Assembly: GCA_963965975.1 (NCBI GenBank)
Contig: OZ014418.1
Location: 3,236,775-3,300,774 of the forward strand
Length of the DNA: 64,000 nucleotides
Reading direction: 5' to 3'
Origin: Xestospongia bergquistia
Taxonomy: Eukaryota; Porifera; Demospongiae; Haplosclerida; Petrosiidae
Part shown: positions 13,645 to 26,575 of the stretch, one piece after another
Layout: each line of letters starts with the position of its first letter
How positions within the stretch are numbered: position 1 is the stretch's first letter
The notes under the pieces: model-generated
Databases searched by the model: none
What the model was told of the DNA's origin: nothing
What the model saw: only the letters and a program-made list of their open reading frames with translations
Made by a program: the position numbers and the translations under genes

Positions 13645-15706
13645 TGGTTATAATTATAATATTGCATATTGAATGTTGTATAGTGCTCTGTTGTTTGTCG
13701 TTAGTGATTTTAGCTTTAATTATTGGATTTTCCACTGTCATTAATGTACTCATGTTTTGGATGTGAGAATTTTTAAATGAGGAAACAAAATGGATTGACA
13801 TTTTAAATTATTTTCTTACCTTACTATGCAAAGACTAAAACTGGTAAACATCTTCATTGGAATATTTGTGAAAAAACTGGAATTGTCATGGTAATTGCTT
13901 TCATGAGAGAGAAAATGCTTCCTTTTCTTCTATAATTCTCTGATAAACTATGAGAACAGTTACTAATAATGCACTTATGACTAACAACAGTATTATTACC
14001 GTAAAAACTCTAACCAATATTGTCTCAGCATATTAGTTAATTTTTTTGGCCATTGTATCAACAACTATAAGTCTGATGTTACTACTACTGTCAATGGAAG
14101 TAGTCTGTGACAAGATTTTTGCAGTACCATTAAGAATAGCTAATGATAAGTGTTTGTTGATACTACCAGTCATATATGATCATGAGGGCTTGAAATGTGA
14201 TAGATATTTATGACAATATATTTTAAGAAAAAGATAGTATAACATTGAAAGTATGTTAGTATACATCTAATAGAGAATTAAGGTGAGATGATAGCAGAAG
14301 AGTGGCAGTAACAATAAGTGAACTTGGCCATGTAAAACTCAATGGAGGGCTAATTGCTCATGTTACGATGGCTACAGAAGTTATATCACTATTTATTATG
14401 ATATAGCCATTGATGTTACAAGAATATTTCTAGACATTCTATGTATAGTAGTCTATATATTCCCTGGTATAGTAATGGTCAAGCAGTCAGTAGTTGTATA
14501 TGTTTAGGATTAATAATGATATCATAAGAACTAGTGAAAGGATTGATGCAGTACTGTCTATTACAACAGTAGCAGTCATCATATAAGGACGTGGTGACCC
14601 ATACATAGTACTTGAAATAACTATCTGTCTGGTGAAGTGGATATTGCTAGAGTCAAAACATAATCAACAATTATATAATGTTCTGATGCTATGGGTTTTG
14701 TGATATTAAGGGATAATTGTTTTATTGGGTTAATTTTTGATTATTTTAGATTGTTGTTCCAGTATTATTACCTTATTGACAATATATCATGTAGACATTG
14801 ACTACTTCATTGGTTTATACATATAAATCTCTTTGTTTTATTGATAATGACAAAGCTAAATTGTAAGTGTGTAAATTACTGCAACTTGTAGTTGTAAAAT
14901 TAATTAATTGGTGATAGGAAGATATTGTTGACTTTCTCAAAGATGTTACCACACATTTCTCTCCATATTTTAACCACTGGTAGTGCAGTCCCTGAGCTTG
15001 TTTTAGAACCAACAACAACACTAGTGATTATACCATTGAATTTAAGTGAATTAAGGTTTCTAAACAAACGATAATCTTTTATAGTAAAAGTAACTTCAGT
15101 AATACATCATGCTTTAGAAAATCAAAAACATGCATTTAGTATTTGAACCTGAAGGTTAATAAACGACGAGTCCTTTATCAGACGCTATATCTTTAGACCT
15201 TAACATGCTATTGATATAGAACCAACTGTATCTGAAAGAGAAGGCTTTTAAATCTTGTAGTTGCAAAAATGAACTCACAAGTATATCCTTGATGATAGAG
15301 GCGTGAGAAAAGGAAGTGTTTAGTAAATGTTTAATCAAACGGTGGTATATACATTGAACGGACAGCACTTAACACTCGAGACAGAGCAAACCAATTGTTG
15401 CAAATATAACAAACATAATTTGTCCACATATTGAAATACATCTGTAATAAATTTCAGCTAAAGCTGACTACGATGTGACTAACGATAGTAGATGAGAAAA
15501 TCTTTAGTATATACGGCTCATTAAACGGAGAACTATGGTAGGCCGAGTTAACAGTTAACAGGCACATGTTGGAAGTGAAAATTGCGGTTGTCAACTCTCA
15601 GTCCACTAATCTGTGTATAAAGATAGTATATCTATGGTTCAAAATGTAATAGAGAAGTAAATTTAGTCATTTTTTACTTTTGGTTTATATTTAATTTTAT
15701 AGCATC
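13645..15706. other. Gene-free stretch
   Basis: I see no gene. Open frames are short and unsupported by splice logic. Parts (about 13,980-14,660) have the texture of long-decayed Thr/Val/Ser-rich coding sequence but no frame holds and no family is recognisable. Confidence 0.4.
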
Positions 15707-16510
15707 ATGACACAGCAAAGTCATTTTAATCCACTTCAGTCTCCCCAACCTGATAAGGTTAGACTAAAAAGAGCAGTCCAGTCAGTTCATGATGGTTTAT
15801 CAATAAGAAGAGTATGAGGAGATTATGGTGTAGCCAAATCTACTCTTTATGATCATGTGTCAGGTAAAGGAACACTTAATGCTAGATGTGGTCACCACAA
15901 GCACTTAGACTCTGTTGAAGAAACAAATTTGTCATCATTTTAATAAACTGCCTGAAATTAGGCTGTGCTTGCACAAGAAAAGAATCTATTACTATTGCTC
16001 ACCAGGTGGTCAATGAAAAGACAATAAAGGCTAATATAACAACTAGCTGGTAAAAATCTTTTGTTAGTATGCATCCAAATTATCATTAAGAGTAAGTGAA
16101 TGTGTTTCTCTGCTAGAACTATTGGGACAAATAAAGTGACTCTAGAAAACTACTTTGATTTATTATGTCAAACCTTGCCTATGGAAGGATTACAAGAGTT
16201 CAATTTAGATCTCAAAAACATCTAACATCTATTACTAGGGGCAAGAAGAGCCAAGTTACAGTTTTAGCCTATGTTAGTGCTGGAGGTAACTTCATGCCTC
16301 CTCTAGTAATTTTTATCACAAACATTACAAGATGAAATGGACGTAGGGAAGTTCCAGGAACTATGCATGGTTTGTTGGAAAGTGGCTGGATCAATAACGA
16401 AATTTTCTCTGATTGGTTTACTTTTTATTTCCTAAGGTATACCACACCTGCTTGTCTGTTATTGATACTAATAGATGGTCATTCATCTCATTTCTCAATC
16501 AGGTTTGTGT
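15707..16510 (+). pseudogene. Decayed Tigger/pogo-type (DDE1, jerky-like) transposase
   Basis: From the ATG at 15707 the frame opens with a psq-type helix-turn-helix, including DYGVAKSTLYDHVSG after an in-frame TGA. Further along, in shifting frames, come LSLRVSECVSL, KSQVTVLAYVSAGGNFMPP, ESGWINNEIFSDWF and LILIDGHSSHF, which follow the order of the HTH and DDE catalytic core of Tigger-like transposases. Several stops and at least three frameshifts make it dead. I could not define terminal inverted repeats or target duplication. Confidence 0.65.
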
Positions 16511-16816
16511 GACTTGTGTATATTCATAAACAACTATAAATGGACTATTACTTCTTTCATTAACATCACTAGTAAGTTGAGTATGTGTACCTCCTCCAGT
16601 TACTCCAGTAGGAACAACATCTAATGAACTATATAATCACTTCATCTCTTGTTAAACCTTTTTTATTAGCATATTATGTTGGCATGACAAATTGACATCA
16701 AATTATTTAGAGAAGTTGTATGAGTACCAGATATAGTAGACACTATTACTGTAACTGTACTCATCATGATTTGTAAAGACAGGAGATCAATGTACCATAA
16801 CTCAACTAATATTTAT

Positions 16817-17541
16817 TGATGTTCCCACTGAAATAACAGTACAAAATAGATCTACATCCACTGAACTTACTAGCAATGTTAATGAGAGAGGTGATATAAT
16901 ATAGTTTATAGTTGATTATGAAGATAATTATACAGATGCTGTTCTATTGGAGTAACTGAACAAGGTACTAAATCTACATGCACTCTATTTACTAATGAGA
17001 GAGGTAATCGCACTTTTATGGCTAAATGGAGTTTGTTGTATTTATTAATACAGACATTGTTCCTATTGGAGCAACTGGGCAAGGTACTAGATCTACATGC
17101 ACTCAACTTACTAAAGAGAGAGTTAATAGTTCTTTTATGGATGAGTTGCTAGATCTATAAGAACTAAACTTACTAATGAGAGAGGTAATAGTACTTTTAA
17201 AATTAATAAAAGTACTATTATAGTGTATTTATTCATACAGATATTGTTCTTACTGGAGTAAGACGAGGTACTAAATCTACATGCACTCAATTTACTAATG
17301 AGAGGGGTAATAGTACTTTTATGATTAAGTGGAGTATAATGTATTTATTGATACAGATATTGTTCCTATTGGAGTAACTGGACGAGGTATTAGATTTACA
17401 AACATTTAACTTACTAATAAGAGAGGTAATAGTTTTTTTGTGGTGAACTAATATATGTTGTATTCATTGATACAGATATTGTTCCTACTGGATTTACTGG
17501 ACAAGGTACTAGATCTACATGCACTAATATTAATGAGAGAG
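16817..17541 (+). repeat. Tandem array of exon-plus-intron-like units, about 118 bp each
   Basis: Five recognisable units have exon-like parts 16936-17003, 17054-17122, 17241-17306, 17357-17425 and 17476-17541; a truncated unit ends near 17185 and a more divergent one spans about 16817-16890. Each exon-like part is preceded by TTTATTgATACAG (acceptor-like) and followed by GAGAG|GTAATA (donor-like). Intact units are 66 or 69 nt and would be phase 1-1 cassettes reading (D)IVPIGVTGQGTRSTC.. to ..TNER(G). Unit 1 has a one-base deletion and unit 4 an in-frame TAA, so the array as a whole is not a working gene. No family recognised. Confidence 0.7.
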
Positions 17542-18316
17542 GTAATTATAATTAATTTTTAGTTAATAAATATTATTTTGTTCTGGCATAAACTGAACAA
17601 GTTATTACAAATTTCAAAGATAAGAAGTGTGAGCATCCCAAAGCTTATAAGTGGGTAGAATATGAGTACTGTGGAGAACAAGTTTATGTTGGATTGAAAC
17701 TAAAGATGAAAAATACAGTCAACTTCTGTGACAAATGTCAATAGTTTTTGTATTCATGTAGTAATTTAACATACACTTTTGTTATTGAAACTAAGATGAG
17801 AAATACAGTCCTTTTGAGATATATGTCTGTAACTCTTAAAATCTACCATCTGGGATATCAACAGTTGAGTTTCTACTTTTTAGTGACATCATATGTTTTA
17901 TGATTGCTTGGATCATTTATCTTAAGTATATTCTTTGCATGCCATCATAATAACAGTATAACCTCACTCAGTTGATATCATTTCTTCACTGTTTACCTCC
18001 CAAAAATACTCGGTTCCCTTCTCTTTTTTGTTCTGTTAAAAGGCTACTTGAAAACGTGTACTCCATCACTGTCAAAATCACTAAGATCAAGATTAATTTT
18101 TTCACTCTATCTTATGAAGATGATAATGATATAAACTATTCTTTATTTGTATCATTAAACTGGGATACTTATTTCTACTACTATCTCTAGTCCTTCCATT
18201 AATACCAAGAGATAGAGTAGTGCTGCTTTTTAAGTTTTATCAGAGTATTATTATTAATAAAGGGTCAAAGTACATTTATTATCAGTAATTATAAAGTAGT
18301 TTACAGTACAATATAA
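17542..18316. other. Spacer with a small orphan reading frame
   Basis: A Cys/Lys-rich open stretch at about 17594-17744 (KKCEHPKAYKWVEYEYC to NFCDKCQ, then TAG) may be a last exon related to the preceding array. A segment of about 30 bp (AACTAAGATGAAAAATACAGTC-like) occurs near 17,697 and again near 17,790. Nothing else is supported. Confidence 0.3.
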
Positions 18317-21300
18317 TCACATATACGTTTTCTGTAAATCTATATAGAGGTTATGTCCCATATCTAGTGGACCTCCCAGTACTGGACTTACTGGACTACA
18401 GGTCTTGTCTTCGTTAGACAATGGACTACCGAGGAGTTTAGCATCAGCATCAAATAGATCTGATACCAACTTGACAAATGTAGGACGACTAGAAGTTTCT
18501 GGATGCCTGTCATTTACACATTTTATCAAGTAGTAGTACAATACAGACACTCTTACCAACATTGTATCATCATCTTATAGATAGGTCTGGGACAACCAGG
18601 AGGAGGAGGAAGACGATAACCAGAGTTCACTAACTGAAGACTCTGAAAGCACAAAAATATGACTTTATTGTAACTATTAACTACTTACCTCCTTGTTTGT
18701 ATACTCCTCAAATGGTTTGTGTCCCAGACTCCATATCTCATAGAGTACAACACCAAAACTCCACACATCACTATCTGTGGAATATCGTCGAAAGACCAAT
18801 GCCTAGAATGACTTAAAACAACTGTCAATATTGTTGGATTTAGCAACCTCAGGAGCTGTCCATTTGATTGGAATTGTTTTAGCATGTGAGATGTAGTAGT
18901 TCTCATCTGATAAGTCTCTGGACATACCAAAGTCTGCAATCTATTTATGAACCACTAAATTCACTCCAGTTTCAAGACTATGTATATCTGTTACCTTACA
19001 AATATCCTGTTCAGTGACTAGTATATTCCTAGCTGCAAGATCTCTGTGTACAAAACATTTTGCTGACAGGTAGTTCATACCCAAGGCAATCTGATGACAG
19101 AAACTGAGTAGAAGTGTAGGTAATGTTGAAGGAACTAGCTCTCTTGGTCTGTAGGAAACAAATAGACAAAATTAAATTATTATGTTTGTATACGTAAAGC
19201 TCACATAGGACGAAGCATGTTGAGATAGTTTGCCAAGTCACCATTTGAGATTATTTCCATGACAATCATAGCCTGTGCAAGCAATATTGTGAAATGGCTG
19301 CATGTTTTACAGAGAAATGTATCAACTCACTGGTTCTCCAACTGTGACCACTCCGTATAACTTGACAATGTTAGGATGATGGAACTGGCCCATAATGGCT
19401 GCCTCTTGTAGGAACTTAACCTTCTCTTCCTCTGAAGCATTATCTTTCAAGGTTTTAACAGCAACATTAAACGAACCACCATAAGAACAATTCCACATTC
19501 CTTTAGCAACAGTACCAAACTGTCCAGAGCCAAGATGTCCACTGATACTGTGTTCATATATTAAAATTAATCAACATGACATCATATATCTTACATAATA
19601 CTATGTCGGTCAATTTCACAGTAGTTCTTTTCTACAAATTGTTTGCAAATGCTAACAGTATTAACTTCAGGTTCCCAATAAACAGAGTCATTAGTTGATG
19701 GCAACAACAGGCTACCTATTGCATAGTTATACTTTTCCTAAACAGCCAGTTATAAATATAATAATATCTTTCAAAAAATGTTTGTAAACTTACACTAAAG
19801 AATTGATTCAGATAACCCTCATTCTGATTTGATTTTATCAGATCTATTCTTTCTATTTTATCAGAATCATTAAAAGTAGTCTCTTCTTTCATATTTGTAT
19901 CATTAGATCTAGCTGTGAGAAGATATGAAAAGTAAATTCATTCCCTGAGAAACATATATATTTTAATCACCTCCATACACTGGATTAACAGCAGATGATT
20001 CCAAAATTGTTTCCTCAGAATATGATCGACCTGTAATAACGGCTGGTCTTCTCTTCCTTAAATTGATTACCAAAGTAATCACAATGATTGTTATGCATAA
20101 TATAATGAACAATACACTTCCAATGGAAGCACCAATAGTTGACTGAAGAGAAACAGTAACTTTGCCGACATTGGCATCAACAGGTTTGGTGTGAAGAGAT
20201 GATATAGGAGATAACATAAATGAGGACGAGCTAATTGTGTAAAGAAATACAATTTTAGATTTAGTAATGATAATAGAAGGACTGTGAGATGGTATTAATT
20301 GTGCATTAGTAGATGACAAATTAATTTTTTTGAGAGTTTTTGATGAGGTTGATAAAGGAATGAATAACAATGATGAGCTTAAAACAGTTGATATGGTACT
20401 GGTAGTTGAGACACTTGTCCTAGTTTCCTTCAACGTAGTAACATTAAAAATATATGTGGGGTTACTAATGTTAATGGATGATTTAAATCTAATTGATGGA
20501 GATGAAGATGAAGTTATAACAGAAAGAGGTGTACTAGGTATAATTAATGACTGTGATTCTGAAATCAAAGAAACAACAGATGCTGGAGTAATGATGGATG
20601 ATTTTAATTGGAAAAAAGATGAAACAGAAAGGGGAGTAGTAGAGATAAAAGGTGTGATTGATGACTGTGATTCTAAAGATGTGATAAGTGAAGTAGTAAC
20701 AATGTGTGATTTGATTAATGTCATTGATACAACAGGAGAGGGAGTGATGATGGATGAGTTTGATAGAGGTGATGGTGTACTTAAAACTGAAAGTTGAATA
20801 CTAGTATTTATTAATGTCTCTGACATGATAAATGAAGAAATAATCATTGATGATTCTAAGAGAGATATGGAAGGTGATGAATTAGAAATAAATGTAGTAG
20901 AAATGATTAATGTCTTTGATTCCTTAATTGAAGACATGCCATATGATATTACATAAGAGGTAGAGGATACTAGAGAGGATGTGGAGGGCATAATTGTGAG
21001 TTGTTTGGAAGGAACAGATGTTGTCTGATGAGTGAGATGGCTGTCTATATCATTATAATGATCATAAAATCTGGAATATGATACTGGTATTAACATACAT
21101 GTTTCAGATGATATAACTGATGAAATTACAGTCACTTGATGTGTAGAAGATGCTTCAGCTGTTGTAGTTGGTTCTAAATAATGATGCTTGAGTCTTTTTA
21201 ACACACACAAATATGTTGTAGGAATATGATATTATATATTACTTACCAACTACAACCGATATCAAAGGATAATCATTAAAATCCCTTTTAACAAGTTCAG

Positions 21301-22396
21301 TTCCTTCTATGACAAAGTTCTCAGGTCCATTATATTCTTGAAAATATATTGCTGATTTGCTATTTCGCCATCTGAATAGCTTAACAACTAATATGTCACC
21401 ATCTTGAACTGGCATTGGAGGATTCATAATAAACTCATATACACGAGGTGCTATTTGAATTCCCTTTGACAGATTGACTTCTAACACATCAGTTAAAGAT
21501 GATTGGTGGCCTAATTTTAATATTGGACGTGAATTTCTTTTATTAATTGGTTTAGCTGCAATGATCCATTTTGTAATATTACTATCACATGTAAACCGAA
21601 TAGATGGAAAAGCATGTAGTTTACGATATTTTAACTTTACATTAGCAATTTCTTGAGCCCTCTCTACAACTGTACTGTATGAAAGAAAACCAGTATGGCA
21701 ACTTGCAGGACCTATAGGAGAACAAAATTAGACACCTTAGCAACATATTGATTTAATGTTACTTGTATTTGGGTAGATGAGTGGATAAATGTTTTTATGT
21801 TCAGTAATATACTCTTCTTCAAGTTGAATTTCCTGATTGGTTAAATTAATCAATTTGAAGGCAGCGTAAGCTGCAGGATTGTTATCATAATACATAGCCA
21901 CTGTGCTGTTTAAACTACTAGGTTGACTTATCCCTAGTATATATCCAGTCTGCACAAACAACGGTTCAATGAACTCATAATAGAATACACCATTTGTGGA
22001 GAAGTTTTCAGGAAGAAGAATGATAGGTGTTGAAGAAATAAGGGAATAGTTACTGCCTTCCTGTTCCCACAATTCCAATTGAGGGAAAGCGTTGCCAGTT
22101 GCTTTGACGAGCACACCCAAAGTTATCCCAATTAGTCTTCCAGTGCAGTTAAATTGCAAACCTGGGAATACCCAGCGCGTATTGGTGCTATCTGTATTGA
22201 GTAAAGCTGTAGTGCGAAATTTTTCATTAATCTGTGCTGCCTTTGTTACCAAAAAATTGTAGTCCATAAAGCCTTCAGTACAAGGCCGAGCTCCTAAATT
22301 ATACCACCACAATTAAATGCTATTGAAATTTTACTTTTACTTACCACAAAAGTGAATTAGAAACTGGAAAATACTAAAATAAATTAGCCACTTCAT
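18317..22396 (-). CDS. Receptor tyrosine kinase with Ser/Thr-rich stalk
   Basis: Thirteen exons, read downward: 22396-22345, 22293-21763, 21711-21247, 21173-19971, 19912-19794, 19737-19595, 19547-19331, 19272-19205, 19148-18995, 18940-18848, 18802-18689, 18642-18557, 18506-18317; 3,435 nt, exactly 1,144 codons plus stop. Exon 1 is a signal peptide ([13 protein letters not shown]..). Exons 2-3 give an ectodomain with several Asn-X-Ser/Thr sites and Cys residues, family unknown to me. Exon 4 is a mucin-like Ser/Thr/Ile/Pro stalk followed by one membrane helix ([18 protein letters not shown]) and a basic stop-transfer RKRR. The kinase has [12 protein letters not shown], the alpha-C Glu in [16 protein letters not shown], tandem tyrosines in DENYYIS, and APE, so it should be catalytically competent. 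The C-tail carries [11 protein letters not shown]. Ligand unknown; sponge genomes hold large lineage-specific families of such receptors. The S/T exon produces long antisense open frames that are artefacts. Confidence 0.9.
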
Positions 22397-24383
22397 TCTT
22401 GAGTTTTCTTAAAATATTATTCAAATCTGAGAGTAAGCTTTCTTTATATAAAGCTTGTACTAAAGGATATTGAAGTAATTTAACGATATATCAAATAACA
22501 GATAATGTGCTAATTAATATAATATTACATAATTATAAACTTGTATACGAGTTTAATGATAGTCTCGCTAGACACCAACAAAACTTTAATTTATATTCTT
22601 ATAGAGTATCTTACAATTGTTTGTGAAGTTGTAGATACCACTCTTGACACTAAAGATACCTATAAACAAACATGTTGTAAAAGCAGATATGACCAGCCAT
22701 GTTCGCTATCTCTTAAGAAATATCCCATGTAGACTCACTCTATACATAACCATCTATAAACTACTTCTTTAAATCAAAGTCCAATACATCTAACAAGTAA
22801 TGTAATATGAATGACTTGTATGTTAGTGATAAAGTGCCAGTATATAGCTCAAGTTACCAATGATTGTACCAAGACCAGCACATTAATAAACTTTCATAAT
22901 AATCATCATTGTTGGCTTGACTTCATTAAGTGAACAATAGTGCATTGATGATGTATGCTACCAACCCAAAGGAGAACTGAAAGTTGTGATCCTACATCCA
23001 AATCAAATGCCTTACATGGAGTTTATAAATCAAATTTGGAGATTTAATTTGTGTTCAATATAAATTACTAACAGATGAAGTAACTAAGTATGTCATTTAC
23101 TATTTTGCTGTGACAAAAAAATGGTAATAAAGAAAAGGAAATTGTTTGTTCATCAAATAATTTGGTATTACATCAATCTCATAATACATTAGGAGTGAAA
23201 AACAGTCAATCTGATAACATCTTAGGAATCAAAACAGGAGGATGTTACTTTTAAGTTTGCATCAAATAATGTCATGCAACTTGTTTGTCCAGTTATTGAC
23301 TAATTCAATCAATTGTTTTTACAGAGTATGTAAAATGAAGTTGTACCATCCAGCAATCTTAATGACTACTGAGTTGCTCTACATTAACAGAAGTATGTAC
23401 TATTTAGACCAAATCTTTAATTTATAATTGGAAATTGAACTAAAAAGGACCAAATCAGTAATTTATAATTGGAAATTGAACTAAAAAAGACAAACAAAAA
23501 CAAAACTCAATGTTTTCATGAGCAGATTTTTTATGTGAATATAACGTTATCATCTTGAAAGCTATCTTTTCATATACCACTACTAAAATAAATTGGTTGT
23601 TTAACCAATTCATGTACATTTTGATTGCATGCATCTCAGCATCTTACATCATAATTCTAACAATTATCTCTATAAAAATAGTTAATTCCATAGTACATTA
23701 ACTACATTAATAACAAAAACTATATATGATGTTTATTTTATTGCATCAAATAATTTGGAATATATATGCAACAAGTATAACCAGATACTAGTTCAATCAA
23801 TTTGTACAATGTACTAATTATAAGTAAAGTATTGTAAGTTTGTACAAACTGATTATAAATGGAACCTGGAGTTTTCGACTGATAAACATCAAATCAGTAT
23901 GGATTAATGATGTGCTATTTTAAAATAATTATTAGATATGCAAGTTTTTGCAATCACTTTCTTTTGATCTATTCATTGTAAGTAGCAATATAACAGAGTT
24001 TCTGTAATAGTTTTTTTGCCATGACAGAGAGAATGTTAGCCAAATGTTATGTTGTTCTATTTGAATATCACAAAACTAAATAGCTATATAATTATATAAG
24101 ATCTGGTTTATTAGTACTAATGAAGAATAGGCAAATGAAGGTAAGAAGACAAGTCTTGTCAACTTTAAATTATGACCAGTTGATGCCCATGTTGATTTGT
24201 TTTATTTGTAAATAATTTAGTAGCTAGTTGTGTACACTTATTCTAATTTATGATTATATGTATAAATAATTATGGCAGGAGCTATTTATACAGGACAGGA
24301 AGTGCATACTCCAATGCAAAACTAATGCATATGGATTTAGGTTCTAATGTTTAGGGTTTAGGGTCTAGAGTATTGTAAAAAGG
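22397..24383. other. Upstream region of the kinase gene; no gene seen
   Basis: AT-rich intergenic sequence. Apart from a 41-bp tandem duplication at 23407-23488 I see no coding or RNA gene signature. The kinase promoter must lie in the first few hundred bases, but no specific element stands out. Confidence 0.4.
23407..23488. repeat. Two-copy tandem repeat, period 41 bp
   Basis: The unit beginning GACCAAATC and ending GAACTAAAAAG occurs at 23407-23447 and 23448-23488 with only a few differences near the start of the unit. Confidence 0.8.
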
Positions 24384-25198
24384 TGTCCTCAATATAGAGG
24401 TCAAATACTAGTATGGGACTAGAACAAGTGTCCCAAATAGATGGTACAATTATAAGAGGTTCCGCACAATTATGACACAATATATTTTAGCTAATCCCAA
24501 TCAAGAAACTCACAGTATATTGTAATGAACGATGGTGTGGTTATGGGTGTGGTTTATTTGCCTGAACTATTTAGGGTAAAGGTTAAAAGTACTGGTTATC
24601 CAGGGCATGGATCATACTGTCTGTACTATTGAATGGCAACTGAAGAAAGAAATTCTCCTCTGACTAGTACTGACTCCAGTAGTCCGTAGTTGACTGTTTT
24701 TTCTTTAACATGTGACTCAATGTAAGTTTTAAAGTACATTATTTTTATTATAGTGTAATCATCTTTATTAAAGGACTACTTGTTTTACTAATGATTGTGG
24801 GGTATTCTCTTTTAAAAGGTTTATCAATACTACCTACACATGTAGTTATGAAGTGAAAACATTGCTATAGTAAAAGATGATATTGCCCTTAGTATAGTCT
24901 TATAAAGTTTGCACAAGTACAAATGTTCTAAATATAAATATAGAGGGTGTCCTTGATGTGGTCAATGAGGCAGTTTATACCTCTCCACTTTTGTCTACAC
25001 TTGTTTTGTCTACTCACCTTTCATCTACACCCAATTTGTCTGTGCTCTAATTAATAAGATCAACAATGCATGCAAATTGTTGCATGTGATCATCTTTGAG
25101 ATCTTTTTTTGTAAAGTAGAACGCCTTGCTGGGAAAAGTAACCTGAATATTTATGAGATTGTTTACCTTTTCAAGCAATAACAGGCAGCAACAGACAC

Positions 25199-26095
25199 AA
25201 GTGGCGTAGCGAGACTGGGGCATACTGGGGCACGTACTCCAGTACTGTTAAAATGTGCCCCAGCAACTTCAACTTCCATACTAATAAATAAATTAAATGT
25301 TTTTACAATCAATGTTAATTATGTTATTATAGTAAAGTGGGGATTGGTACTAGTTTACCATATATGTCAATTTAAGTGGCTGTAAGCCTGTAAATACGTG
25401 TGTGGTTTCTCAAAACCACTGGAAGGAAAGATGATAGTCTTGAAACCGCTAGTATTGGTGATAATCTGAGGATCAACCTGTATTATTCAGTCCTTGACTC
25501 TTTCATATTAGAGTTGAATCAGCGTTTTAGTGAGAAGAACAAACAGCTAATGAGATCTCTTCAAGCTTGTTCTCCTTTTTCCTCTCATTTCCTAGATATG
25601 GCTCATTTAAAACCACTGACCGACGCTTATGAGTTAGACTCAGAAATGCTTTCTCATAAAGTACCTTTAGCAAAGCATACTCTGGATGGAAAACATCTTA
25701 CTGACATTACTGATGTCCTGGTAGAACTTGTACCCTTGGGAGTAGCTTTCCCTACACTGCTAAAACTTACTTTAACAATTCCTGTTAGTACCTCTAAGTG
25801 TGAGCTTTCATTCTCCACTTTAAAAAGAACAAAAACTTACCTACGCTCTTTGATATCTGAAGCAAGGTTGAACAAAATGGCAATAATGTCCATAGAGAGA
25901 GACATTGCTGACAATCTTGTCCTTGAAGAGGTTGTTCAAAAATTTGCCAAAGATACATGTAATAGAAGGATTCTTTTAGATTAATAAAAATTGTAATGAA
26001 TGATGTAATTATGATGCATTGAAATTGAATAATAGTACTTTATGGTTGTGCCCCTACTGTGCCCCCACAGGTCTTCCCACCTGGCTACGCGACTG
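25199..26095 (+). mobile_element. Internally deleted hAT DNA transposon
   Basis: Ends AAGTGGCGTAGCGAG (left) and, inverted at the right, CAGTCGCGTAGCCAG match at 12 of 15 positions and resemble hAT termini (CAGTGGCGTA type). The element is flanked by a perfect 8-bp duplication ACAGACAC (25191-25198 and 26096-26103), the length expected of hAT insertion. At about 0.9 kb it is much shorter than an autonomous hAT and keeps only the 3' part of its transposase gene. It lies inside a larger inverted-repeat element. Confidence 0.85.
25394..25984 (+). pseudogene. hAT transposase C-terminal fragment
   Basis: An open frame of about 195 codons without a proper start (open from 25394, first Met well inside). 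It contains the hAT C-terminal dimerisation region: LTLTIPVSTSKCELSFSTLK, then RTKTYLRSLISEARLNKM, as in ZMYM/TTF-type animal hAT proteins. The N-terminal zinc finger and most of the catalytic domain are missing, so it cannot act alone; the frame is uninterrupted, which suggests recent deletion rather than long decay. Confidence 0.8.
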
Positions 26096-26575
26096 ACAGA
26101 CACTACTCTTCTGCAGATATCATTTGTATGTGCTCCTCAGCTGACAGGAGGATGCTCAGATTAAAAGAGAAACAATTATGGAGATGTGGGATAACAATGA
26201 ATATAACTTGGAAGAGTTTGTAAAGGTTTTCAGTAATTGAGTTGGATTTATCTAGATTTTGTAGACATAATATTCTTTTTTAACTTAAATAATTCTAAAG
26301 TTAACCTCTTTACTTAAACTATTTATTACATTGCACATTTTACCAGAGTAGACAAAATGAATGTAGACAAAATACTCCAAAGTGATCTCTGTGTTCATAT
26401 AGTATCACTCTACATATGAACAATGAATAGAAAAGCAATTTGACTGCATAATTAAAAATCTCTCATGAGTAACAACCTCTATATTTAGGACACTTGTTCT
26501 AGTCCCATACTAATACTTAGTGTATGATACAACTTCTATATTGAGGACACCTCTATACTAAGGACAGTCTGTTCA

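Larger units (their letters stand above)
24384..26575. repeat. Large diverged inverted-repeat element surrounding a hAT insertion
   Basis: GTGTCCTCAATATAGAGGT followed by TATGGGACTAGAACAAGTGT on the left (24384-24445) reappears inverted at about 26,488-26,556. A second inner pair (GTCTACACTTGTTTTGTCTA at about 24,990-25,016, and its inverse at about 26,350-26,378) keeps the same outside-to-inside order, as expected of long terminal inverted repeats. No coding capacity of its own. Exact ends and target duplication not found. Confidence 0.45.

Noticed and set aside
16936-17541. CRISPR-like regularly spaced repeats
   Set aside because: Units of about 118 bp with exon-like character in a eukaryotic genome; neither repeat length nor variable spacers fit CRISPR.
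20330-20797. Long plus-strand open frame of 155 codons
   Set aside because: Antisense shadow of the Ser/Thr-rich stalk exon of the minus-strand receptor kinase; composition (Asp/Val/Met-rich) mirrors TCA/ACT codons.
24348-24364. Telomere-like GTTTAGGGTTTAGGG
   Set aside because: Only two units in intergenic DNA; too short for an interstitial telomere.
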